DNA from: Microbacterium suwonense
Lineage (GTDB): Bacteria > Actinomycetota > Actinomycetes > Actinomycetales > Microbacteriaceae
DNA length: 64,000 nucleotides
Assembly (NCBI RefSeq): GCF_030296555.1
Contig: NZ_AP027728.1
Location: 2,480,001 to 2,544,000, forward strand
Direction of reading: 5' to 3'
Numbering within the stretch: position 1 is the stretch's first letter; every line of letters starts with the position of its first letter. Below, piece after piece: positions 1-8,569 of the stretch. A program made the translations under genes and the position numbers. The notes beneath the pieces are model-generated. The model was not told where the DNA came from. It saw nothing but the letters and a program-made list of their open reading frames with translations, and did not search any database.

Positions 1-229
1 ATCGTGATCGTGGTGACCAGTGGGCCGTTCGGGTCGATCCGGGCGCTGGGGCCGGCGGAGACACCCAGGGTGACGGCGGGGGCGTCGTCGGGCTCCTGTA
101 CGTCGTCGTCGGCGGATGCCGGGGACGCCCCGCCCAGCGCGATGGCACCGACGACGAGCACCGCGGCGAGCCGGCTCAGCAGCCGATGCGCGCGCGGACG
201 GAATCCGTCGCGGGGGAGATCGCAGTCAT
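1..229 (-). CDS. Secreted DUF6049-like protein, N-terminal part (cut by window edge, frameshifted)
   Basis: Only the N-terminus lies in the window; the gene runs off the left edge. The downstream reading frame gives a basic stretch, a hydrophobic core (LLSRLAAVLVVGAIALGG) and an ASPASA cleavage region, so the protein is exported. The mature start (DDAPAVTLGVSAGP) resembles DUF6049 proteins. That fits the neighbourhood, because in Microbacteriaceae DUF6049 and murJ are transcribed away from pcnA. The ATG at 229 is in another frame. One extra base in the G5 run at 212-216 (C5 on the coding strand) would join it to the signal peptide. The family call is an inference from a short fragment and from synteny. 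Confidence 0.55.
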
Positions 230-317
230 AGTTCGGGTCGATGAAGCCGTGATCGCGGCCGACTCGACGTCCCCGATTCTAGGCGGAGCGGTGTGAGGAA
301 CCCTGAAGGCGCGTAGA

Positions 318-2078
318 GTGACGGCCGTGCCGGACCGTGCCCACCCCCGCCCCGATCCCGTTCTCGCGCAGGTGCTCGCCGCCGACCTGGATGCCGCGGA
401 CTTCCGTTCCGACCCGCTGCGGCGGCTGTGGGGAGAGGAGGCGGACGACGCCCTGGCCCGTGGGATGCGTGAGCCGATCCTGCGCGCCATCGCCGATCGC
501 GACGACGCGCTGGCGACGCTGGGACGGCTCTGGGTGCTGGGCCTGCCGCAGCCGCGTGCTGCCGTGGAGCGGGCCGTTCCGCGCGTGGGCGTGGAGGGGC
601 TGATCGGGCTGGGGCTGATCCGTGCCGATGGTGCCGGGGGAGCGGATGGCGCCGACGTGCGGCCGCAGGCCATCATCCGCCCGCAGTCGTTCGTGGATGC
701 CGACGGCGTCGGCGAATGGTGGATCGCGAGCGACCTCGACGAGGTCGCGTTGGGCACTTCGCTGCCCACCGATCACGTGCTCGGGGTGGGAGGTGCCTCG
801 CGCACGCTCGCCGAGCTGGTGATCCCGGGCGCGGTCGACCGCGCGCTGGATGTCGGCACCGGATGCGGAATCCAGGCGCTACTGGTGTCGCGCCGCGCGC
901 GTCAGGTGATCGCGACCGACATCTCGGAGCGGGCGCTGGCCTTCGCCGAGCTGAACGCGCAGCTGAACGGCGTGCGGAACGTCGAGTTCCGGGCCGGGAG
1001 CTTGTTCGAGCCTGTGGCGGGGGAGGCCTTCGACCTGATCGTCTCCAACCCGCCGTTCGTGATCACCCCGCGCGTCACCGGCGTGCCGGAGTACGAGTAC
1101 CGCGACGGCGGGCTGGTGGGAGACGGGCTGGTCGAGCTGTTCCTGCGCTCGGCATCCGCGCATCTCGCCCCCGGCGGCGTGGCGCAGCTGCTGGGCAACT
1201 GGGAGTCGCGCGGCGGCGTGGACGGCCTGGACCGCGTGCGGTCGTGGATCGACGACGGCCTGGATGCGTGGGTGATCCAGCGCGAGCGGCTCACGCCGCT
1301 GGAGTACGCCGAGCTGTGGATCCGCGACGGCGGCACCCTGCCCCGGGATGCCGGATTCGCGCCGCTGCTGTCCGCCTGGCTCGATGATTTCGCCGCCCGG
1401 GAGGTGACCGCAATCGGGTTCGGGTACATCCTGCTGCGCCGTCCGGCATCCCTCCCGTCCGCCGTCACGCCCGCGGTCACCTCGTCGGCCGACCCGTCCG
1501 CGGTCCCGTCCGCCGCCACCTCGTCGGCCGGCACGTCCGCCGTCCCGTCCGCCGTCACCTCGTCGGCCGACCCGTCCGCGGTCCCGTCCGCCGTCCCGTC
1601 GTCGGCCGGCACGCCAGATGTCGGACCGGATGCCGGGAATCGTCCGACATCTGGCGTGTCGGCCCCCGATTCGTATCGGCCCCACGGCCGGCTGCGGCGC
1701 TTCGAGACCATCACGCAGCCCGTCGCGGACCTCGGTCGTGCCCTGGTGACGGGACTGGCCGCGCATGATGCGCTGGCCGACGGCATCCCGGAGCGCCTGG
1801 TCGTCGCATCCGATGTGACCGAGGCGCGCCACCATATGCCGGGCAGTGACGATCCCAGCGTGATCGAGCTGCGACAGGGCGGCGGATTCGCGCGAACGAT
1901 CAGCGTTGACTCCGCGCTCGCCGGGTTCGTCGGAGCCTGCGACGGCGAGCTGACCGTCGCGCAGATCGTCGCGGCGCTGGCCGACCTGTTCGAGGTGCCG
2001 CTGGCGGAGCTCTGGGACGATCTGCACCCCCGCATCCGTTCGCTGCTGCTCGACGGACTGCTGCTCCCGGCGGACTAG
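318..2078 (+). CDS. SAM-dependent methyltransferase with N-terminal DUF7059-like and C-terminal winged-helix-like domains
   Basis: A 586-residue protein with a GTG start. The central class I methyltransferase fold shows motif I (ALDVGTGCGIQA, near residue 175) and the NPPF motif (VSNPPFVITP, near 245) typical of N-methylating enzymes of the PrmC/RlmG type. The N-terminal 150 residues match the helical domain that accompanies this actinobacterial family, and a predicted helical C-terminal domain follows. Residues 387-438 form a 13-residue tandem repeat linker rich in Ser, Ala and Pro. The substrate is not known; a protein Gln or an rRNA base are both possible. The domain call is firm, the substrate is open. 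Confidence 0.8.
   Translation: MTAVPDRAHPRPDPVLAQVLAADLDAADFRSDPLRRLWGEEADDALARGMREPILRAIADRDDALATLGRLWVLGLPQPRAAVERAVPRVGVEGLIGLGLIRADGAGGADGADVRPQAIIRPQSFVDADGVGEWWIASDLDEVALGTSLPTDHVLGVGGASRTLAELVIPGAVDRALDVGTGCGIQALLVSRRARQVIATDISERALAFAELNAQLNGVRNVEFRAGSLFEPVAGEAFDLIVSNPPFVITPRVTGVPEYEYRDGGLVGDGLVELFLRSASAHLAPGGVAQLLGNWESRGGVDGLDRVRSWIDDGLDAWVIQRERLTPLEYAELWIRDGGTLPRDAGFAPLLSAWLDDFAAREVTAIGFGYILLRRPASLPSAVTPAVTSSADPSAVPSAATSSAGTSAVPSAVTSSADPSAVPSAVPSSAGTPDVGPDAGNRPTSGVSAPDSYRPHGRLRRFETITQPVADLGRALVTGLAAHDALADGIPERLVVASDVTEARHHMPGSDDPSVIELRQGGGFARTISVDSALAGFVGACDGELTVAQIVAALADLFEVPLAELWDDLHPRIRSLLLDGLLLPAD
1476..1631 (+). repeat. 39-bp tandem repeat inside the methyltransferase gene
   Basis: Four consecutive 39-bp units start at 1476, 1515, 1554 and 1593. 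Units 1 and 3 are identical and the fourth is degenerate. They stay in frame and encode 13-residue units of the type VTSSADPSAVPSA. The repeat makes a flexible linker and is a likely site of copy-number variation between strains. Confidence 0.85.
1610..1658. repeat. Perfect 16-bp inverted repeat inside a coding region
   Basis: The arm CACGCCAGATGTCGGA (1610-1625) is exactly complementary to 1643-1658, with a 17-base loop. It directly follows the tandem repeat and lies in the linker-coding part of the methyltransferase gene. A perfect 16-bp stem is unexpected in coding sequence and may be an inserted dispersed palindromic element. Confidence 0.8.
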
Positions 2079-2099
2079 TCCCCCCGTGTCCCCATTGTC

Positions 2100-2154
2100 C
2101 AGGTCGCGGAAAACGTCGCTTTCCCGGCGTTTCAGCGACATCCATTGCGACCTG
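2100..2154. terminator. Hairpin between methyltransferase and LLM oxidoreductase genes
   Basis: CAGGTCGC (2100-2107) pairs with GCGACCTG (2147-2154), with further weaker internal pairing. It lies about 20 bases after the methyltransferase stop, so it may end that transcript. No clear U tract follows. Confidence 0.4.
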
Positions 2155-2205
2155 AACGGGGGATGCGGCGGAATAGCCTGCGCGATTCATGCGTTCGCAT
2201 AGAGC

Positions 2206-3264
2206 ATGAAGGCTTTCGGATTCCTCTCTTTCGGGCACTACGCCGACGTGCCCGGGTCGGTCACGCGCACCGCCGGAGACATGCTGCGCCAGACCATCGA
2301 ACTCGCGGAGGGAGCCGACGAGATCGGCGTCAACGGCGCGTACGTGCGCGTGCACCACTGGGCGCGTCAGGCGGCCTCGCCGATCCCGCTGCTGACCGCG
2401 ATGGCCGCGCGGACCAAGCGCATCGAGGTCGGCACCGGCGTGATCGACATGCGCTACGAGAACCCACTCCAGTTCGCCGAGGAGGCTGCGGCGCTTGACC
2501 TCATCGCCGACGGGCGCCTCGCGCTCGGCGTGAGCCGTGGATCACCCGAGACAGCACTGCGCGGGTATGAGGCCTTCGGCTACGTCGACACCGAGGACAC
2601 CGAGCGCGGCAGCGTGCTCGCTCGCGAGAAGTTCGACCTGTTCCTGCGCGCGATCGGCGGTGAGCGGATCGCCCCCGGCGACCCGCGGATGGTCGGCGAG
2701 GGACAGTACCTGGCGATCGAGCCGCAGTCCCCCACCCTGCGCGATCACCTCTGGTGGGGGTCCGGGTCGCGCTCCAGCGCGGTGACCACCGGCCGGCTGG
2801 GGCTGAACCTGATGAGCTCGACGCTCGTCACCGAGGCCACCGGTCAGCCATTCCACGAGCTGCAGCGTGAGCAGATCGACGTGTTCCGTTCTTCCTACAA
2901 GGATGCCGGGCACACCGGCACGCCGCGCGTCTCGGTCAGCCGCAGCGTCTTCCCGCTCGTCTCCGACAGGGATCGCGCGTACTTCGGGCTGCGCTCCGCC
3001 GAGAACGGTGATCAGATCGGGGTGATCGACGGCTTCCGGTCCACCTTCGGCAAGACCTACGCCGCCGAGCCGGATGTGCTCATCGAGCAGCTGAAGGCCG
3101 ACGAGGCCGTGATGGCCGCCGACACTCTGATGCTCACCATCCCGAATCAGCTCGGCCCCGCGTACAACCTGCACGTGCTGCAGGCCTTCGCCGAGCACGT
3201 CGCCCCGGCGCTGGGGTGGAAGCCGAACACTGAGGGGCCAGTGCAGGGCGATCCGGTCGCCTGA
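2206..3264 (+). CDS. LLM-class flavin-dependent oxidoreductase (luciferase-like)
   Basis: A 352-residue single-domain TIM-barrel flavin monooxygenase of the bacterial luciferase family. The N-terminus (MKAFGFLSFGHYAD), the stretch from RIEVGTGVIDMRYENPLQFAEE and the DGRLALGVSRGSPE loop are characteristic FMN/F420-site segments of this family. Length is normal. Such enzymes oxidise small organic molecules with reduced flavin and O2; neither substrate nor cofactor (FMN or F420) can be told from sequence. The ATG at 2206 gives the family-typical N-terminus, though no strong ribosome site precedes it. It is a single gene facing a convergent FAD monooxygenase. Confidence 0.85.
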   Translation: MKAFGFLSFGHYADVPGSVTRTAGDMLRQTIELAEGADEIGVNGAYVRVHHWARQAASPIPLLTAMAARTKRIEVGTGVIDMRYENPLQFAEEAAALDLIADGRLALGVSRGSPETALRGYEAFGYVDTEDTERGSVLAREKFDLFLRAIGGERIAPGDPRMVGEGQYLAIEPQSPTLRDHLWWGSGSRSSAVTTGRLGLNLMSSTLVTEATGQPFHELQREQIDVFRSSYKDAGHTGTPRVSVSRSVFPLVSDRDRAYFGLRSAENGDQIGVIDGFRSTFGKTYAAEPDVLIEQLKADEAVMAADTLMLTIPNQLGPAYNLHVLQAFAEHVAPALGWKPNTEGPVQGDPVA

Positions 3265-3271
3265 CGCGTAG

Positions 3272-3298
3272 GTCTCGCAGCGCGCCCGTTTGCGAGAC
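3272..3298. terminator. Intergenic hairpin between convergent genes
   Basis: GTCTCGCA (3272-3279) is exactly complementary to TGCGAGAC (3291-3298), and is followed by a pyrimidine-rich stretch. It sits directly after the oxidoreductase stop and probably ends its transcript. Confidence 0.6.
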
Positions 3299-3336
3299 TT
3301 CCTTTCCAGCACGAGAAGCGACGCACCGCGCCCTGT

Positions 3337-3412
3337 CTCACGCCCGAAAGGAAGTCTCACGCCCGAAAGGAAGTCTCGCGCCGGAGAGGAAGTCTCGCGC
3401 CGGAGAGGAAGT
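3337..3412. repeat. Four 19-bp tandem repeats next to a terminator
   Basis: Two copies of CTCACGCCCGAAAGGAAGT (3337-3355, 3356-3374) are followed by two copies of CTCGCGCCGGAGAGGAAGT (3375-3393, 3394-3412). The unit's GAAAGGAAGTCTCGC part is the reverse complement of 3292-3306, so the repeats can pair with the upstream hairpin region. This looks like an amplified bidirectional terminator arm between convergent genes at 3264 and 3414. Confidence 0.85.
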
Positions 3413-3413
3413 C

Positions 3414-4628
3414 TCACAGAGCCTCGCGCGCCACAGCATCCGGATCAGGACGCTCGGCGACGAGCTTCACGATCGGCCCGAGGGCGGCGCGCACGCTCAG
3501 CATCCGCATCACGCTCTCACGCAGCCATGCGACGAACCGGCCGCGGCGGAACATCAGCTTCGCCAGCATCCGGGAGTTCGCCTGAGCGGACTCGACTCGC
3601 GGGCGTTCCACCCGCTCCCAGGCCTGGAGCGCCGTCGTAAGTGACGAACGGTCGGCGTGCGAGAGGATGCGGGCCAGCATCCAGGCCGATTCGATCGCCA
3701 TCCCCGCCCCGATGCCCGCAGTCGGCAGGAACCCCGCCGCCGCATCGCCGAGCAGGATGCCGCCGGGAAACACCCATCGCGGGGTGCGGGCATCGTCGAG
3801 ATGCCAGAGGTACGGATCGGGGTCGTCGGCGACGCCGTCGAGGGCGGCCGACAGGCGGGGACCCACTTCGTCGACGCGCTCGCGAACGGATGCGGCGAAT
3901 GCGGCCGGGCCGACCTGGAGCTCGGCATCCGGCCCGCCCAGGAACACGCCGAGCCGCTCCTTGACGGGGTAGACGCCCAGGAAGAATCCGTCACCCCACA
4001 GCTCTTCGCCCAGGGTGGGGTCGCCGAGTTCGTCGGTCCAGGCGACCCACCCCGACCATCCGGTGTCGACGATGTCGGGTGCCGCTGAGCCGAGCACGGT
4101 GCGCATCTGCGAGCGGATGCCGTCAGCGCCGACGACCAGGTCGAACGCGGCCTCTCCTGCGGGTGCGCCGTCGCGACCGGCGAAGCACGCGACGCCGTCC
4201 GCCACCTCGTTCACCGTGGTGCCGAACGTCACCGGGCAGCCGCCATCGGTGAGCACGTCGATCAGCGCGCCGCGGGAGATGCCGTTGTAGTCGCCGTAGA
4301 CGCTCAGCAGCTCGCTCATCGAGTCGGTGCGCAGCGGCCGTCCGCGATGCGCGCGGAAGCGGTAGCTGCGCATCGGGGTGCCGGCGTCGCGGTACTTCTG
4401 CTGCAGACCGAGGTCGATGAAGGCCTGATCGACGCTCGGCATGAGGGCGAGCATGTAGCCGGGGTGCTCCATCGCGGGCATCCGGTCGACGAGCACGGGG
4501 TGCAGTCCGTCGTGGCGCAGCAGCTGTGCGAGGGTGAGCCCGGCGATCCCGGCGCCGACGATGAGCACGCGCAGCCGGTCTTCGCGCTGGGCGTCGAGCT
4601 GGGTGGAGAGTGGTGTGTGGGTGAGCAT
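3414..4628 (-). CDS. FAD-dependent monooxygenase (PHBH/UbiH-like)
   Basis: A 404-residue group A flavoprotein monooxygenase. Visible motifs are the N-terminal dinucleotide-binding GAGIAG (about residue 25), the DG motif (GADGIRS, mid-protein) and the GD motif (LLGDAAAGFLPTAGIGAG). These enzymes hydroxylate aromatic or antibiotic substrates using NAD(P)H and O2. A good ribosome site (AGGAGG) precedes the ATG at 4628. The gene is divergent from a TetR regulator, with two matching operators between them. That suggests substrate-induced detoxification or breakdown of an unidentified compound. Confidence 0.85.
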   Translation of the reverse strand: MLTHTPLSTQLDAQREDRLRVLIVGAGIAGLTLAQLLRHDGLHPVLVDRMPAMEHPGYMLALMPSVDQAFIDLGLQQKYRDAGTPMRSYRFRAHRGRPLRTDSMSELLSVYGDYNGISRGALIDVLTDGGCPVTFGTTVNEVADGVACFAGRDGAPAGEAAFDLVVGADGIRSQMRTVLGSAAPDIVDTGWSGWVAWTDELGDPTLGEELWGDGFFLGVYPVKERLGVFLGGPDAELQVGPAAFAASVRERVDEVGPRLSAALDGVADDPDPYLWHLDDARTPRWVFPGGILLGDAAAGFLPTAGIGAGMAIESAWMLARILSHADRSSLTTALQAWERVERPRVESAQANSRMLAKLMFRRGRFVAWLRESVMRMLSVRAALGPIVKLVAERPDPDAVAREAL

Positions 4629-4639
4629 GGAGCCTCCTG

Positions 4640-4690
4640 TGGACTGCCTGGTCCACTCCCAGCGTACGCCCTATTGGACTGGCTGGTCCA
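4640..4690. promoter_or_regulatory. Paired TetR operators between monooxygenase and tetR
   Basis: Two near-identical 16-mers, TGGACTGCCTGGTCCA (4640-4655) and TGGACTGGCTGGTCCA (4675-4690), each have TGGAC/GTCCA arms and start 35 bases apart. The first covers the monooxygenase leader. The second abuts the TATGCT -10 element (4692-4697) of tetR. The tetR ATG lies only 7 bases after that -10, so its mRNA is probably leaderless. Confidence 0.75.
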
Positions 4691-4703
4691 GTATGCTCGG
4701 AGA

Positions 4704-5374
4704 ATGGCGCAGATCACCGGAGCGCACCGGAGGGCCCTCATCGAGGCGACCGTCGCGGAGTTCGCCGCCGCCGGGTACGAGGGCGCCTCGCTGAACCGCA
4801 TCATCCGCGCGGCAGGGATCAGCAAGAGCTCGTTCTACCACGCGGTCGGCTCCAAGGCCGAGCTGCTGGATGCCGTGGTCGAGAGCCTCATCGCCGACGT
4901 GCGCGCACGATGGACACCCCTGCGCCGGCCGACTTCGCGGGGGTGGGATTCTGGCCGCAGGTGGATCGGATGCTCACCGATCTCGGCGCGCTCACAGTCT
5001 CAGACCGGGCACTCGGCCTCCTGGGCAGCATCTTCTACCTGCCGGCCGCAGGAGGGGTGGATGCCCGTACAGCGCTGCTGGAGGTCGTCCGGATCTGGGT
5101 GGGAGACGTCCTGAGAGTCGGCGTCGAATCCGGCGCTGTGCGCGACGACCTTCCGACCGACCTGCTCGCCGCCGCCGTGTTCGGGATGCTGCGCGGCCTG
5201 GACGAGTGGGCACTCGGCGCCGCCCCACCTGGGCCCCGGAACGTCGACGCCGAGAGTGCGGCATCCGCGGCATCCGCCCCCGGCATCCTGCTGCGCGCCA
5301 TGCTTGAGCCGCCGGCCCGCGCTGACCTCGCCCGCGACGGCACCCACAGGCCGACAAGTCCTGTTCCGATGTGA
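4704..5374 (+). CDS. TetR-family regulator (frameshifted)
   Basis: The N-terminal part carries a TetR helix-turn-helix (GASLNRIIRAAGISKSSFYH, residues about 27-46). The frame then breaks in the C4 run at 4917-4920. One added C joins it to the downstream frame (PAPADFAGVGFW and onward), which forms a typical ligand-binding domain ending at 5374. The full product would be about 223 residues, normal for the family. It is divergent from the FAD monooxygenase with two operator copies between, so it most likely represses that gene and itself. Confidence 0.8.
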
Positions 5375-5412
5375 CGACGACCCGATCGCTTCCCGCCCCT
5401 GCTCAGCGCCCC

Positions 5413-5465
5413 CGCCCCTGCTCAGTTGCGTCGCCCAGCGGGGGCGGCGACGATGAACAGGGGCG
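5413..5465. terminator. Hairpin after tetR
   Basis: CGCCCCTG (5413-5420) pairs with CAGGGGCG (5458-5465), and inner GTCGCC (5430-5435) with GGCGAC (5446-5451). A second upstream copy of GCCCCTGCTCAG makes a short direct repeat. It probably separates the tetR and pcnA transcripts. Confidence 0.5.
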
Positions 5466-5547
5466 AGGATGCTGTGACCTCAGGGCCGAGGATGCTGCGA
5501 CCCCCGCGCGCGAATGCGACAGCATCCGCCCCGGTAACCTGGAACCC

Positions 5548-6978
5548 ATGCTCAATATGGCCGAGGGCCTGGCCCGACTCGGCGCGCTCGCCGCGAATCC
5601 CGTCGTCGCCACGCTTGCGACGGCCTTCGCCGACGTCGGATTCGAGCTGGCCGTCGTCGGAGGTCCGGTGCGCGATGCGCTGCTGGGCCGGCCGACCCAC
5701 GACCTGGACTTCACGACGAACGCCCGCCCCGACGACATCCTGCGGATCGTGACGCCGATCTCGAGCACCCAGTGGGACATCGGCCGGGCCTTCGGCACGA
5801 TCGGCGCCCGGGTGCAGGGCGAGCAGGTGGAGATCACCAGCTACCGCGCCGACAGCTACGACGGCACCACCCGCAAGCCGGTCGTCGAGTTCGGCGACAG
5901 CATCGAGGGCGACCTGCTGCGCCGCGACTTCACCGTGAACGCGATGGCGCTGCGGATCCCCGAGATCAAGCTCATCGACCCCACCGGTGGCGTCGAGGAC
6001 CTCATCGCCGGCGTGCTGCGCACCCCGATCGATCCCGCCGTCAGCTTCGGCGACGACCCGCTGCGGATGCTGCGGGCGGCCCGCTTCAGCTCCCAGCTGG
6101 AGTTCGAGATCGCCGATGACACCCGCACCGCGATCGAGCAGCTGCGTCAGACGCTGAGCATCGTCAGCCCGGAGCGCGTGCAGGGCGAGCTGATCCGGCT
6201 GATGCAGACAGACGACCCGGTGCGCGGCCTGCGTGTTCTGGTCGACACCGGACTGATCGAGCAGTTCCTCCCCGAGGTCAGCGCGTTGCGACTGGAGGTG
6301 GACGAGCACCATCACCACAAGGACGTCTACGAGCACTCCCTCACCGTCGTGCGCCAGGCGATCGACCTGGAGAAGACGCGCAACCCCGGTGCCGAGCCCG
6401 ACGTGTCGCTGCGCATCGCGGCGCTGCTGCACGACATCGGCAAGCCCCGCACCCGCAAGCTCGAGCCGGGCGGAGGGGTCACCTTCCACCACCACGACGT
6501 GGTCGGCTCGCGGATGGCGCGCAAGCGCCTGCAGGCGCTGCGCTTCGACGGCGCGACGACGGATGCCGTGGCCGACCTCATCGAGCTGCACCTGCGGTTC
6601 TTCGGCTATGCCGAGGGCGCCTGGACCGACAGTGCGGTGCGCCGCTATGTGCGGGATGCCGGTGCCCAGATCGATCGGCTGCACATCCTGGTGCGCGCCG
6701 ATGTCACCACCCGCAACAAGCGCAAGGCGGCACGGCTGGCCGCGGCGTACGACGACATCGAGCGCCGCATCGCCGAACTGCGCGAGCAGGAGGAGCTGGA
6801 CAGCATCCGTCCCGAGCTGGACGGCAACCGCATCCAGGAGGTGCTCGGCATCCCGCCGGGCCGCGAGGTCGGCGAGGCCTACCGGTTCCTGCTCGAGCTG
6901 CGCCTGGACGAGGGTGTGATCGGTACGGATGCCGCCGAGCAGCGCCTACGGGAATGGTGGGCCGCACGGGGCCGATGA
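5548..6978 (+). CDS. pcnA: CCA tRNA nucleotidyltransferase
   Basis: The product adds or repairs the CCA 3' end of tRNAs from CTP and ATP. The polymerase beta-like head domain has GGPVRDALLG (residues 38-47) and the metal-binding DLDFTT (52-57). An HD domain follows with the HHHH cluster near residue 252 and LLHDIGKP near 291. Length is 476 residues, normal for actinobacterial enzymes with the HD extension. The ATG at 5548 is chosen because upstream in-frame sequence is low-complexity and not conserved. It is a core gene that anchors synteny with the DUF6049 gene at the left edge. Confidence 0.95.
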   Translation: MLNMAEGLARLGALAANPVVATLATAFADVGFELAVVGGPVRDALLGRPTHDLDFTTNARPDDILRIVTPISSTQWDIGRAFGTIGARVQGEQVEITSYRADSYDGTTRKPVVEFGDSIEGDLLRRDFTVNAMALRIPEIKLIDPTGGVEDLIAGVLRTPIDPAVSFGDDPLRMLRAARFSSQLEFEIADDTRTAIEQLRQTLSIVSPERVQGELIRLMQTDDPVRGLRVLVDTGLIEQFLPEVSALRLEVDEHHHHKDVYEHSLTVVRQAIDLEKTRNPGAEPDVSLRIAALLHDIGKPRTRKLEPGGGVTFHHHDVVGSRMARKRLQALRFDGATTDAVADLIELHLRFFGYAEGAWTDSAVRRYVRDAGAQIDRLHILVRADVTTRNKRKAARLAAAYDDIERRIAELREQEELDSIRPELDGNRIQEVLGIPPGREVGEAYRFLLELRLDEGVIGTDAAEQRLREWWAARGR

Positions 6979-7024
6979 CCGCTCCGGCGCGTGTGTCGGT
7001 CTCGTCACGATCCTGACCGATCGG

Positions 7025-7054
7025 TTGGGTAAGACCCATGCAGGTGACTAGATT
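7025..7054 (+). promoter_or_regulatory. Orphaned promoter of the peptide ABC importer
   Basis: TTGGGT (7025-7030) and TAGATT (7049-7054) lie 18 bases apart, followed by a leader with a purine-rich site (GACAGGCAGG) ending just before the target duplication at 7104. Without the insertion sequence this leader would run straight into the ATG now at 8574. Confidence 0.6.
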
Positions 7055-7103
7055 GAATCCGACCGCGTCAAGAGGCGCGCGGATACCCGAACGATGACAG
7101 GCA

Positions 7104-7111
7104 GGTTATGT
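7104..7111. repeat. Target-site duplication, left copy
   Basis: GGTTATGT directly flanks the left inverted repeat and matches 8570-8577 exactly. Eight bases is the duplication length typical of the ISL3 family. The sequence contains the original ATG start codon of the importer's binding protein. Confidence 0.95.
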
Positions 7112-8569
7112 GGCTCTTCGGACTTTCGGTGGGGGTCATGGGGTGAGGCCGCCGGCGGCGAGGAGCATGCGGAGCCGGTAGTTGTCGCGGTTGCGGAAGC
7201 CGCGGGCGAGGCGGCGGTGCAGCTCGATGATCCCGTTCACGGCCTCAGTTCCGCCGTTCGATGATCGTCCGGTCGTGAAGTACGCCAGGAACGCGGCTCG
7301 CCAGCGGCGGAGGGTGCGGCCGAGGCGGGCGATCTCGGGGATCGGGCAGGTGTGGAACGACTCGACGACCTTCTGCGCGATCCGTCGCCCCTCGGCGAGG
7401 TCCTTCTGGTGGTAGGCGGAACGCAGTTGCTGGGCGCACTGCCACGCGACGAACACCTCGTCGTGCGCGGGGTCGGCCTCGATCGCTGCCGCGAGTCTGG
7501 TCCGCTGCTTCTCGGTGAGGTTCTCGGCGCCGGCGCGGAGGATGGTCTGGATCCCGTAGAGCGGGTCGCCCTTACGACCGCGATGCCCGAGGGTGTCCTG
7601 CTGAACCCGGCGGCGGACCTCGTCGACGGCGGCGGTGCCGAGCTTGACGACGTGGAACGCGTCCAGCACGGCCGTGGCGTCTTCGAGCTTGTCGTCGATC
7701 GCGGTCTTGTAGCCGGCGAACGGGTCAAGAGCGGCGACCTTCACGTTCCTCCGGAACGCTTCGCCGCGTTCGGCGAGCCAGGATGCGTAGGCCTTCCCGG
7801 AGCGGCCAGGCACCAGGTCAAGCAGCCTGGCCCGCGTCTTTCCGGTGCTGTCGCGGCTCAGATCGACCATCCCGGTCAGCTCCTTCGGACCGCTCTTGCG
7901 GGGGTCGACGTGATGCCAGATGTGCTCATCGACACCGAGCGTGGTGACGTTCTCGAACCGGGACTCGTCGGCCGCGAGCCGCTCCAACTCAGGCTCGACA
8001 GCGCGCCACACCGTCTTCCACGACGTGCCGAGCTGACGGGCGATACCGTGCACGGTGGCGTGCTCGCGGCGCAACTGCCCGATCGCCCAGCCGACGGCGC
8101 GCGTGGTGATCGACCCGCGCCGGGCGACCAGGCCCGGGAGTTGCTCCACGAACGTCCGCCGCGCGCATCCCACCTCATCGCACCGCCAGACCCGCTGCCG
8201 CCACACAATCCGCACCCGCGTCGTCGCGGGCACATCATGAAGCACCCGTCGGCGGCGGCCACGACCGGTCGCGACGACCCCACACGAGGGACAGCCGGTC
8301 GGTGCCGCTGGCGTCGAGACCGTCACCACCAGCAGCCCGTCGCGACGGTCGACGCGCTCGACATGGACATCAGGAAGACCCAGCAGAACGTCGCAGCGGG
8401 AACACGGATCAGTCGCAGAGCGCGCAGAAGCGCACCCCGAAGTAGGGTGAAGCACGTCGAGGTCCTCGTGAAGATCAGACAGTTAGCGCTACTGATCCTC
8501 GGGGACCTCGACCCCTACCCGCCGAACATCACCCGGCGAGCCTCACCCCCACCGGATGTCCGAAGAGCC
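7112..8569 (-). mobile_element. ISL3-family insertion sequence, 1458 bp, complete
   Basis: The terminal inverted repeats begin GGCTCTTCGGAC at both ends (7112-7135 and 8546-8569) and differ at two of 24 positions. An exact 8-bp target duplication flanks the element, so insertion is recent. It encodes one intact transposase on the minus strand. The element splits the promoter and most of the ribosome site of the downstream ABC importer from its coding region. Confidence 0.97.
7136..8455 (-). CDS. ISL3-family transposase
   Basis: A 439-residue intact transposase with GTG start. The N-terminal zinc-finger-like region holds CPSCGVV and a later CDEVGC. A helix-turn-helix segment follows (VHGIARQLGTSWKTVW). 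The DDE catalytic core begins near GVDEHIWHH, with the second Asp in VAALDPFAGYKTAI and a C-terminal Glu probably in SSNGGTEAVNGIIELHRRLARG cut short here. Order and length match ISL3 transposases. It transposes the surrounding element. Confidence 0.95.
   Translation of the reverse strand: MLHPTSGCASARSATDPCSRCDVLLGLPDVHVERVDRRDGLLVVTVSTPAAPTGCPSCGVVATGRGRRRRVLHDVPATTRVRIVWRQRVWRCDEVGCARRTFVEQLPGLVARRGSITTRAVGWAIGQLRREHATVHGIARQLGTSWKTVWRAVEPELERLAADESRFENVTTLGVDEHIWHHVDPRKSGPKELTGMVDLSRDSTGKTRARLLDLVPGRSGKAYASWLAERGEAFRRNVKVAALDPFAGYKTAIDDKLEDATAVLDAFHVVKLGTAAVDEVRRRVQQDTLGHRGRKGDPLYGIQTILRAGAENLTEKQRTRLAAAIEADPAHDEVFVAWQCAQQLRSAYHQKDLAEGRRIAQKVVESFHTCPIPEIARLGRTLRRWRAAFLAYFTTGRSSNGGTEAVNGIIELHRRLARGFRNRDNYRLRMLLAAGGLTP

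Noticed and set aside
3337..3412. Considered as a small CRISPR array
   Set aside because: Units are directly adjacent with no spacers, and no cas genes are present. The same applies to the repeats at 15757-15804 and 1476-1631.
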